A stretch of 64,000 bases of DNA from JBBATK01 sp044224515 (lineage in GTDB: Bacteria; Bacteroidota; Ignavibacteria; Kapaibacteriales; NICIL-2): the NCBI GenBank assembly GCA_044224515.1, contig JBGAKH010000007.1, forward strand, positions 62,001 through 126,000. The letters run 5' to 3'. A program made the position numbers and the translations under genes. The number at the start of each line of letters is the position of its first letter. Position 1 is the stretch's first letter. Shown piece by piece: positions 27,226 through 35,500 of the stretch. The notes under the pieces were generated by a model. The model saw only the letters and a list, made by a program, of their open reading frames with translations. It was not told the DNA's origin and searched no databases.

Positions 27226-28182
27226 ATGAAGACACAACTGTACCTACGGGTGCTCCTTTTTTTGACTCTGTGCGTGTCGAGCGTTCATGCTCAGGAGGAG
27301 GACGTGTTACGTCCGAAAGGACGCCCGATTTCAGCTCAAGAGCGATCAGGATACTCATGGAGTAATCGACCTGAGCGTCTACCTTTCTCTCTAGGACTAT
27401 ACGGCGGTCTGAACATGAACAGTTTTAGTCAAACAGTGAGCTATGGCACTCCTTCAGTTCGTGAGCCTCTGGAGCCTGCCCTGGAGTCAGGAAGCGGTTC
27501 ATCACCATTTTTTGGCTTCTTGGTGGACTACGCGTTTTCGCCCAACGCCGCTTTGCAGCTGCGTTTGGAGTACGACTCCAAATCCTTCGAACACAGTCAA
27601 AGTGGATCCATCGATGTCACCGATGAGTTTAATAGCATCATTCAAAATATGGGTGCTGTTACAGCAAGCTATACCGCAAAAGTGAGTTATCTCAACATAG
27701 AGCCCACACTGCGCTTCAACATTGACGAGAACTTCTTCTTGACATTTGGATTGAACTATCAGATGCAGATGGGTGACTTTTTGCGAAACGATAAGCTCAG
27801 CAAAACCAATCCTGCCGACACTTTCTGGTTTCGCATAGATTACAACTTCACACAGGGGAAGTTTGATGTGATAGAACGTGAGCTGAAAAACGTATCTAGC
27901 TCAATAACCCCCGATGGAAATCTGACCCCTCAGGTCCCAAGTATCGTTTCATCGCGCGTTGGCATCGTTCCGGGCGCCGGAGCTCTGATACCGCTGACAC
28001 GCTCGTTGGCATTGGCAGCTGAGATTCGATATCAGTATATGCTGACGGCATTGAATCCTGACTTTCAGACATTGGATATCACTCGGACCCCGAGTAATAT
28101 CTCCGCAACACCGGTCACGTTTACGAACCCGATGCTACACAGCTTGCAGTTCAGCCTCGGACTATGGTTTAAACTACAGTAG
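27226..28182 (+). CDS. Outer-membrane beta-barrel protein
   Basis: The ATG at 27226 has GAGGGG upstream and starts a signal peptide ending VSSVHAQ, giving 318 residues. Strand-like repeats such as PFSLGLYGGLNMNSF, FFGFLVDYAFSPNAALQLRLEYDS, NIEPTLRFNIDENFFLTFGLNYQ and SLQFSLGLWFKL are typical of the OMP_b-brl families. It is the first gene of a two-gene operon; the second, an OmpA protein with PD40 repeats, begins 11 bases downstream. In Bacteroidota such pairs often connect an outer-membrane barrel to the peptidoglycan, and some serve T9SS or gliding. That role is inferred from context only. Confidence 0.85.
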   Translation: MKTQLYLRVLLFLTLCVSSVHAQEEDVLRPKGRPISAQERSGYSWSNRPERLPFSLGLYGGLNMNSFSQTVSYGTPSVREPLEPALESGSGSSPFFGFLVDYAFSPNAALQLRLEYDSKSFEHSQSGSIDVTDEFNSIIQNMGAVTASYTAKVSYLNIEPTLRFNIDENFFLTFGLNYQMQMGDFLRNDKLSKTNPADTFWFRIDYNFTQGKFDVIERELKNVSSSITPDGNLTPQVPSIVSSRVGIVPGAGALIPLTRSLALAAEIRYQYMLTALNPDFQTLDITRTPSNISATPVTFTNPMLHSLQFSLGLWFKLQ

Positions 28183-28193
28183 AGGGACATGAG

Positions 28194-29699
28194 ATGAAAA
28201 AGCTACTTACCACGATCTTTAGTATCGCACTCGTACTCTTCTACTGTTCTGTGGCGCATGCTCAATTGACTGCTCGCCAAGTAACGGATGTTGTCGTAAC
28301 ACCCTTTGCACACAATAGCTCCGGCGATGATTTCGCACCGTCGTTATCTCAAGACGGACGCACGATGTTCTTTACGCAGGAAGACGGAACCTCACAAAGA
28401 GTCTTGCAATGCGATCGCAATAGCGATGCATCCTGGGCCACACCTGCTACAGTTGGTTCCGAAGTGAATTCCGGAAAGCAAGTTGGCTGCCCCAGTGTTA
28501 CATCAGACGGTCAATACATGGTGTTTGCTGCCTTCCGACACGACCTGACAGGCTTCGGTCGTACCGATCTCTATTCGGCTCGTAAAATCAAAGGAAAATG
28601 GGGTGATGTGCGAAACCTTGGTAGCAACGTAAACTCGGAGTACTACGACTCACAGCCCTGCATTTCTGCTGATGGAAGCTTGTTGTATTTCGTAAGCGAT
28701 CGTGACGGTGTTGGTGGATTGGACATTTATGTATCACGTCGTGTCGGTAAAGACTGGTCTAAAGCGGAGCTCGTTCAAGGAATCAACACAAAGTCCGACG
28801 AAGCATCTCCAAGCATTGCAGCCGACAACTCTACATTCTACTTTAGCTCAAATCGAAGTGGTGGCCAGGGTGGTTACGATATTTACAGCAGTCGTATAAA
28901 AAATGGCAGCTACAGCGCTGCGCAGAACATCGGAAGCCCAATCAACTCCGCTTCAGACGAGTACTTCTATACTGCTCTACCAAATTCGACTACCGCATAC
29001 TTTGCAAGCGATCGCCCGGGCTCCGGTGCAAAGGGAGGCTTCGACATCTACAAAGCCGATCCTAACCCGGAACTTCCGGAAGGAGTTTTAACCTTGCACG
29101 GAGTTGTTTCCGACGCCAATACAACGAAGCCTTTGGGTGCGGATTTGGTCATCACGGATCTCAAGACACGTCAGCGAGTTGCCGTTTTGCGCAGTGATGA
29201 TCAAAATGGCGAGTACTTCGTTACGTTAACGGCAGGTCACACCTATTCTGTGACAGCCACGCGCAACGACTATGTATTTTACTCCGAGCGTATCGAAGTG
29301 CCGGCAACGGAGAAGGGGCGCACAGTTGAGAACAACATTGCATTGACGCCTCTTGCAAACGAAGCGGAGACACGATTGCTTGTCTTTTTCGATACGGACA
29401 AAGCAGACTTAAAAGACGAATCCATGCCTGAATTGGACCGCGCTTCTGAATTTCTTCAGGCAAACAAAGACATCAAAGTTCGCATTGAAGGTCACACCGA
29501 CGATGTTGGTGAGGATAACTATAATATGCAACTCTCGCAACGCCGTGCTGACGCCGTGAAGCAATACTTGGTAACACAAGGTGTTGAGCAAAAGCGTATT
29601 ATGACTGCCGGATACGGAAAGACTCGTCCAAAGGTCAAAGGTTCGACCGACGAAGCGCGTGCTAAGAATCGTCGCGTGGAAATGAAGGTATTGAAATAG
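28194..29699 (+). CDS. OmpA-family protein with PD40 propeller repeats (PorE-like architecture)
   Basis: Signal peptide MKKLLTTIFSIALVLFYCSVAHA. Residues ~45-290 hold WD40-like PD40 repeats, seen as DFAPSLSQDGRTMFFTQ, QPCISADGSLLYFVSDRDG and SPSIAADNSTFYFSSNRSGG. A carboxypeptidase regulatory-like beta domain (about 300-370, LHGVVSDANTTKPLGADLVI) follows. The C-terminal OmpA domain (about 385-501) binds peptidoglycan, with VFFDTDKADLKDESMPEL, EGHTDDVGEDNYN and LSQRRADAVKQYL intact. The order PD40-regulatory domain-OmpA is that of PorE, a T9SS component, although the N-terminal TPR repeats of PorE are missing. Three T9SS substrates in this window make a T9SS role plausible, but general envelope tethering is equally possible. 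Confidence 0.88.
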   Translation: MKKLLTTIFSIALVLFYCSVAHAQLTARQVTDVVVTPFAHNSSGDDFAPSLSQDGRTMFFTQEDGTSQRVLQCDRNSDASWATPATVGSEVNSGKQVGCPSVTSDGQYMVFAAFRHDLTGFGRTDLYSARKIKGKWGDVRNLGSNVNSEYYDSQPCISADGSLLYFVSDRDGVGGLDIYVSRRVGKDWSKAELVQGINTKSDEASPSIAADNSTFYFSSNRSGGQGGYDIYSSRIKNGSYSAAQNIGSPINSASDEYFYTALPNSTTAYFASDRPGSGAKGGFDIYKADPNPELPEGVLTLHGVVSDANTTKPLGADLVITDLKTRQRVAVLRSDDQNGEYFVTLTAGHTYSVTATRNDYVFYSERIEVPATEKGRTVENNIALTPLANEAETRLLVFFDTDKADLKDESMPELDRASEFLQANKDIKVRIEGHTDDVGEDNYNMQLSQRRADAVKQYLVTQGVEQKRIMTAGYGKTRPKVKGSTDEARAKNRRVEMKVLK

Positions 29700-29754
29700 T
29701 AAAGCTCGAACTTCGGCTCGAGGCAGCACAATGCGTTTCTCAAGAAATTTCTTC

Positions 29755-29787
29755 CTATGCTGCTGCTGCTGCGCAGCAGCAGCATAG
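29755..29787 (+). terminator. 15-bp perfect hairpin after the OmpA gene
   Basis: CTATGCTGCTGCTGC (29755-29769) and GCAGCAGCAGCATAG (29773-29787) form a 15-bp stem with a 3-base loop. It lies 56 bases after the OmpA stop. The sequence after it (TGAAAAATC) has no T-run, whereas the left side contains TTTCTTCC, so a classical terminator is not certain. Confidence 0.5.
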
Positions 29788-29910
29788 TGAAAAATCATCA
29801 AAGCGGTTCGCCGGTACAATGTGTTGGATCGATGAACGTGACGCAAGGCAGAGTGGGGAAGTCCTGGGGGGGATCCATCATCACAAACTGCTCAGTTTAC
29901 AGATATTCAC

Positions 29911-31602
29911 ATGACAATCAAAGGATCAAGAGTACTCGTCCTTGGAGGATGGGGTCTCGTAGGATCGGCCATCGTTCACAAGCTTCTCAAGCACTCCCCT
30001 CGCCACATCATTGTAACCTCACTCCGTGAAGACGAAGCGCAGAGCGCGGTGGAAAAATTCCGCAAGGAGTACCCACATCTTCCGGCCGATACATTCATTC
30101 CATGGTGGGGTAACATTTTTACGCGTACAGAGTGGAAGGATACGGCACGCGATGTAATTCTTGCTGATCCGAGTTCGCGTCTGGAATTCATTAGCGACAT
30201 CGTCGACGACTTGAGCGACACCGTGTTGCGACGTCAAGCCCTTCACGCACTTATCACCGAGCACAAGCCTGATGCGGTGATCGATTGCATTAATACCGCT
30301 ACGGCGATTGCCTATCAGGACATCTATTCTACCTCTCGCTCAATACTTGCAGATCTGCAAAACAACAAGCTCAGTGACGAAAGTGTGGAACGACTGTTAG
30401 CCTCACTCTACATTCCGCAGCTCGTGCGCCACATTCAGATTGTACAAAAGTCACTCAGCGAAGCCGGAACAAGCATCTACCTAAAAGTAGGCACCAGTGG
30501 CACCGGAGGTATGGGCTTAAATATTCCTTACACCCACTCCGAAGAAAAGCCGTCACGTGTGCTTTTATCCAAATCGGCTATTGCCGGTGCGCAATCCATG
30601 TTGCTCTTCTTGATGGCGCGAACACCCGGTGGTGCGATGATCAAGGAAGTAAAGCCCAGCGCGGCCATTGCCTGGAAGTCTATCGAGTACGGTGATATAC
30701 GTCGCAAGGGCAAAGCCCTCGCAAAAGTCGACATGAGACCCGAACACGCAAAAGCAGTGGGTCAGAACTTTGTTTTTGCGGATCAGAATGGAGTGGATTC
30801 TACCGGTGAGACGCTTAAGTCCGTATTCATAGATACCGGAGAAAATGGAATCTTTTCACGCGCTGAATTTGAAGCAGTCAGCTCTATTGGTCAAATGGAG
30901 CTTGTGACACCGGAGGAAATTGCGCACGTCGTTGTGCAAGAGCTCATGGGTTCGAACAGCGGGCGCGACATTATTCAAGGCTTGGATTCTACCGTGATGG
31001 GACCAACTTATCGCGGTGGTGCATTGCGTCAGAGAGCGTTGGACCAATTGCGCAAGCTGGAGGAGCAACACGGTGTGGACAGCATTGCCTTTGAAATGTT
31101 AGGTCCGCCGCGACTCACCAAGCTCCTTTACGAAGCCCATCTTTTCAAACACTGCGTAAGCGGGCCCGCTGAATTGATGTCGCTTAGTGCTGAAGAGCTC
31201 AGCACACGAGTGCAAGGCGTTGTTGATAGTGCTGCCGATTTGCGGCAGACGATCTTGTCAGTCGGTTTGCCTATACTCTTGGCCGACGGAAAGCGCTATC
31301 TACGTGGTGACAGCGTCCTTATCCCACTGCAAAAAAATGCACAGGAGTTGGAGATGTCTCCCGCCGCCCTTGAAAAATGGTGTCACGATGGTTGGGTTGA
31401 CCTTCGTAGCACGAACATGCAGACGTGGAAACAGCGAATTGAAAAAATCTCATCAGCCTTGAAGGGAATCGATCCTACGGAGAGTGGCTCTCGCTACGAG
31501 TACGATCTACGCTACTGGGGTGGATTCGATGACATAGATGAAGGTAAACTCGCTGCGTACATCTTGCATCATGAAGAGCGTGGAGGTCGCATCAAGCGTT
31601 GA
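29911..31602 (+). CDS. Rossmann-fold (extended SDR-like) protein of unknown function
   Basis: A 563-residue protein. The N-terminus SRVLVLGGWGLVGSAIVHKLL has the GxxGxxG nucleotide-binding motif of extended short-chain dehydrogenases/epimerases. DAVIDCINTATAIAYQD suits the end of a Rossmann strand. KVGTSGTGGMGLNIPYTHSEEKPS and SKSAIAGAQSMLLFLMAR occupy the place of the catalytic region, but I do not see a standard YxxxK. The C-terminal ~250 residues are mostly helical and unlike classical SDRs. No signal peptide is present. The substrate is unknown. The stop overlaps the purN start by four bases, so the two are co-translated. Confidence 0.72.
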   Translation: MTIKGSRVLVLGGWGLVGSAIVHKLLKHSPRHIIVTSLREDEAQSAVEKFRKEYPHLPADTFIPWWGNIFTRTEWKDTARDVILADPSSRLEFISDIVDDLSDTVLRRQALHALITEHKPDAVIDCINTATAIAYQDIYSTSRSILADLQNNKLSDESVERLLASLYIPQLVRHIQIVQKSLSEAGTSIYLKVGTSGTGGMGLNIPYTHSEEKPSRVLLSKSAIAGAQSMLLFLMARTPGGAMIKEVKPSAAIAWKSIEYGDIRRKGKALAKVDMRPEHAKAVGQNFVFADQNGVDSTGETLKSVFIDTGENGIFSRAEFEAVSSIGQMELVTPEEIAHVVVQELMGSNSGRDIIQGLDSTVMGPTYRGGALRQRALDQLRKLEEQHGVDSIAFEMLGPPRLTKLLYEAHLFKHCVSGPAELMSLSAEELSTRVQGVVDSAADLRQTILSVGLPILLADGKRYLRGDSVLIPLQKNAQELEMSPAALEKWCHDGWVDLRSTNMQTWKQRIEKISSALKGIDPTESGSRYEYDLRYWGGFDDIDEGKLAAYILHHEERGGRIKR

Positions 31603-32213
31603 GCGTGACTTTCCCTCGGCCGGTTGCGATTTGTGCTTCAGGAGCAGGAACAAACGCTCATGCTATTCTTCAGTACCAGCATGAACATGCCAACTGTGCT
31701 TATGCGGTGGCGCTCATCGTGAGTTCTCGCGCATCTGCCGGTGTCAGGGAGGTTGCTCAACGATGGAATGTTCCCTGCGTCGTTCAAACGGCTACGGCTC
31801 ATGACGAAGCTGCGAACGCATCGGAGCTACTAAGCGCCTTTCGTAAGGCTGATATAGAGCTTGTGTGTCTGGCCGGTTACATGCGGAAGGTGCCCGAGCA
31901 GGTTTGTCGAGCCTACAGCGGACGCATTGTGAACATCCATCCGGCTTTGCTGCCCAAGTTCGGCGGACAGGGAATGTATGGAGAAAACGTTTTTCGAGCC
32001 GTGCTTGAAGCCGGCGAGGAGGAGTCCGGCGCGACTGTTCACCTCGTTGACGCAGAGTACGACAGAGGGGAGATTCTCGATCAGATACGCTTCCCAATCG
32101 AACAGAATGAACAGATTCAGAGTCTGGCTTTGAAGACTCATCAGGCAGAGCACGAGCTCTACCCGAAAGTCCTGCAATCATTGGCCTTAGAGCTCGGATC
32201 GAAAGGTCTTTAA
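31599..32213 (+). CDS. purN: Phosphoribosylglycinamide formyltransferase
   Basis: It transfers a formyl group from 10-formyl-THF to GAR in purine synthesis. The N-terminal VAICASGAGTNAHAIL is the phosphate-binding segment. The catalytic Asn-His pair lies in VNIHPALLPKFGGQGMYG, with the aspartate in GATVHLVDAEYDRGEIL. The start is taken at TTG 31599, overlapping the preceding stop; a GTG at 31605 is an alternative, and no ATG is available. It has about 204 residues, normal for PurN. purM is 22 kb away on the same strand. Confidence 0.93.
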   Translation: MSVTFPRPVAICASGAGTNAHAILQYQHEHANCAYAVALIVSSRASAGVREVAQRWNVPCVVQTATAHDEAANASELLSAFRKADIELVCLAGYMRKVPEQVCRAYSGRIVNIHPALLPKFGGQGMYGENVFRAVLEAGEEESGATVHLVDAEYDRGEILDQIRFPIEQNEQIQSLALKTHQAEHELYPKVLQSLALELGSKGL

Positions 32214-32532
32214 TGACCATGCAATGTGAACGAATAATGAAAATGGATGACGAAGAAGAAATTCTTTGATTATTTCATGAGAATTTCTCAACTTTACATT
32301 TGGGCTTAACCCATATTCATCATTGGATGTGGAGGAGTCTGTATACTCTCAACTCGGGGGAGCTCTACACTCTTGTGTAGTGCTGGGTTGACGGGCGAAA
32401 CAACGTGTGGAGCAGCTATCAGGGAACTTGTGTTAAGTGAAACAAGGTCAGCACCATCGTATTATTGACATAGAGCAAACGATAGACAACTATTAAGATT
32501 TTGTACCACTAACTAACCTTTTGGGGGATCTC
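32214..32532 (+). promoter_or_regulatory. Upstream region and probable long leader of the large surface protein gene
   Basis: About 319 bases without a gene. TACATTTG (32295-32302) fits TAnnTTTG and would give a leader of about 225 bases. Within it CTACAC/GTGTAG (32366-32381) forms a small hairpin with loop TCTT. A strong GGGGGA Shine-Dalgarno site (32523-32528) lies just before the ATG at 32533, unusual for this genome, where most starts lack one. A long leader with a strong ribosome site fits the high-expression codon usage of the gene. Confidence 0.4.
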
Positions 32533-35500
32533 ATGAGATTCAAGTTGTTACTTCTTTCATTGGCGCTCTGCATAGCGGTCCAGGCTATCGCAGGCGGCAG
32601 TGGAAAGGGGAATGATCCACTTCGAAAGAGTAATCTGTACAAGACAGGTACTCCGGGTTCGTTTCCCCGTCCCTTTACTGCAGAGCCATCCAATCCGACA
32701 AAGACGTCGATTGCTCCCGCAGTCTCAACAGGCTACTACATCGTTGATAGCGATGATGCAGCCGATTCATATTGGAAGCCCTACGGCTTTCTTTCGCCGA
32801 ACAATGAGGTTGATTTGACCTATCAACCGGAAACATGGCGTAAAGTTGTAACAGGTGGTCACCAGTTCCCTCCGAGCTACTGGCAAGGAAACCCCGAAGG
32901 ACAGCCCTTCTTCCAGAATGCGGCTACCTACACGGCGCAGTACGCTTTTGGTACGGACTCTGTAGACAACGCGTTTGCAGGTCCGATTCCGATCGGTTTC
33001 CCGTTCTACTTCAACGGTATCCGTTATGACTCCTTCTACGTTTCAACCAACGGTCTCGTTGGCTTGAGCAATCGTCGTTATTTCTACGGTGATGACGGAA
33101 GTCGTGTACAGCGTGAAGTTCAACCGGGTGTATTCTCCTACTACGATCCCGAAGCAGAAGATACTCGTGGAGCGGCCGGCTCCAGTGGTGCTACTGACCC
33201 GACACCTGATGACTACGGTTTCCGTTGCGTCGCACTTGGTAAAGCAGCAAACACCAATAACATCGTTGAAGGTACAGCCAACGCTCAAGACGGTATCCGT
33301 AATGCAGCATTCGCTCCGGGCGGTGACGGTGTTTCGGCCATCGCAAACTTTGTAAACGGTGTTCCGATGATCATGCCTTTCTGGGGTGACTGTCAAATGT
33401 CCGTGTACAACTCGGCAGTAAACTTGACCGATGATTTTGCTTCTGTACGTTACAAACGCTCTATCAGTGGTGATAAGCTCATCATTTGGTATCAGCACAT
33501 TACACCAAAGGGAACCTGGAACGGTTATGTGAACGGTTCATTGTGGGGTAACATTAACTATCCTCTCAACATTCGTCCGGGTACTTCGAACTATATCGAA
33601 GCTTCTGTAGCAGTAGTGTTGAATCGTTTGGATTCTTCTGTCTGTGTATACTTCACAGACTTCCAAGGTGTGGCGTTCATGAGCAATCGTCCCTTTACTG
33701 CACCGAACATGTGGCGTATGAATACCACGAACGCAATTCGTGGTACCGCTCGTCACTACAACTACAACTCCTTGACCTCAAGCGGAAGCACCACGCCGAC
33801 GCGTTATACCCAGTACACAATTTATTATACCCGCCAATCAAATGCTCCGTCTGTTAAAGCATCCGGAACATCAACACAGGATGATCAAACACCTAGTGTG
33901 AGCTTGGTCGTGTGTTATAAGCAGTGGAAGAACACAGTTCGCGCTGTTACAACTGAGTATCGTGTTCGTCCTCGTGACCCGAATGCAGCTCTCGATTACA
34001 CTGTAGTTGTTCCTTCTGCTAGTGTAAACAACTTTGAATTGCTTGCAGGTGATGCACGCCTTGGTGGTATTACACCTATCGCTGTGTTCCAGAACCTTTC
34101 CAATGATATTCAAGGCCCGAACGGTGTAAACTATCAGGCACAGAATATCAAGTTCCGTACACGTTTCCGTATTATCAATCAGGCAAGCAATAAGACTGTG
34201 TACAATCGTCTTGTTCGCGTAAACTCATTCTTTACGGATAACACGAACTACACCATTGGTGGCTACCGCCTTGGTACCTTCAATACAGCTACACCTCCGG
34301 TCTTCACGGCAACAGCGCCGCCTCCGGCATCAAACGGTGTTCCGCCGTATTCCTATGTACAAGTTCAGTTCCCTCCATTCGAGCCGAACGAATTTATCGA
34401 TGATCAAATCGGTCGCTTCCGCGCTGTGATTATTGCAGAGCCGGTCGACTCGACAGATCAAGGCTTTAAGGATGCATGGCCATTCGATGATACGACCTCT
34501 TTTACGTTGTTCGTAATGCGTCGCTTGTCATCCTTTAACGAAGACATTCGTGAGTACCACGTTATCGACGGTACACCGATGCCGTCCGTTCTCAAGTGGG
34601 TTAACATTGGTGGTGAAGTTGCCGACGGTGACTTGTCAACCAACAACCCGCCGCCGCCGCGTGGTACATACGCAGCTGCTAACAAATCAACCTTTACACT
34701 CGGTACACCGGTTGTATTGTTGAATCGCCTTATCGATGGTGCAGAACCTCCGACATCTCCGGGCGGTGATGAACTTCGTTCATTCCCGATCGACTTGCGT
34801 GGACGCCTCAAAGCAGTTTTGTCTTTGGCTTACCACAGAACAGAAAAGAACTCAGACTATCCGCGTGGTTGGGCAGATAACAACCTCGTTGGACCTGAGC
34901 CGCGTATTACGTATAACGGTATTTTGACATCACAAGCACCGGGTGGAACGCAATCACCGGGTATCGACCAACTCTTGGTTGAATACGGTAAGCCATCACT
35001 CGATCAAGTAAACAATATCGTTGTTAGCCCGGTACCGGGTGGTCAGAACTACGTGTGGAATTATCACCCACGTTGCTGTAATCAATCAGCTATCACAGAC
35101 AATCCTGCATTCTCCATCTTTGGTGGTGGTGGATGGCGTCGCGGTTACGACGAAAACGTAAAGGATACAGCACTCACACAAGCTCAAGGCTTGCGCGCAG
35201 ATCCGTTTGATGATGGTAAGGATTTCGAATGGCGCAAGGTGTACTTGCCTATTCCGGATACCTTTATCAACGCTCCGAACGACGGTGCTCGTAACTTCCG
35301 CTTCCGTCTTCGCGTTGCTGCTTACCGTCACGGCTGGAATCCGGGTCCGACAGACGATAACGATAACTTCTTCGTTAAGAACGTTCGTATCCTCTTCCCG
35401 TCTGAAGTAACAGACATTGAAGCATTGTCGGTTCGTACTACATGGCCGTTCGTTGAAACACCTGCTAGTCAGGCTACTCAAATTCCTCTCACAGTACGTA

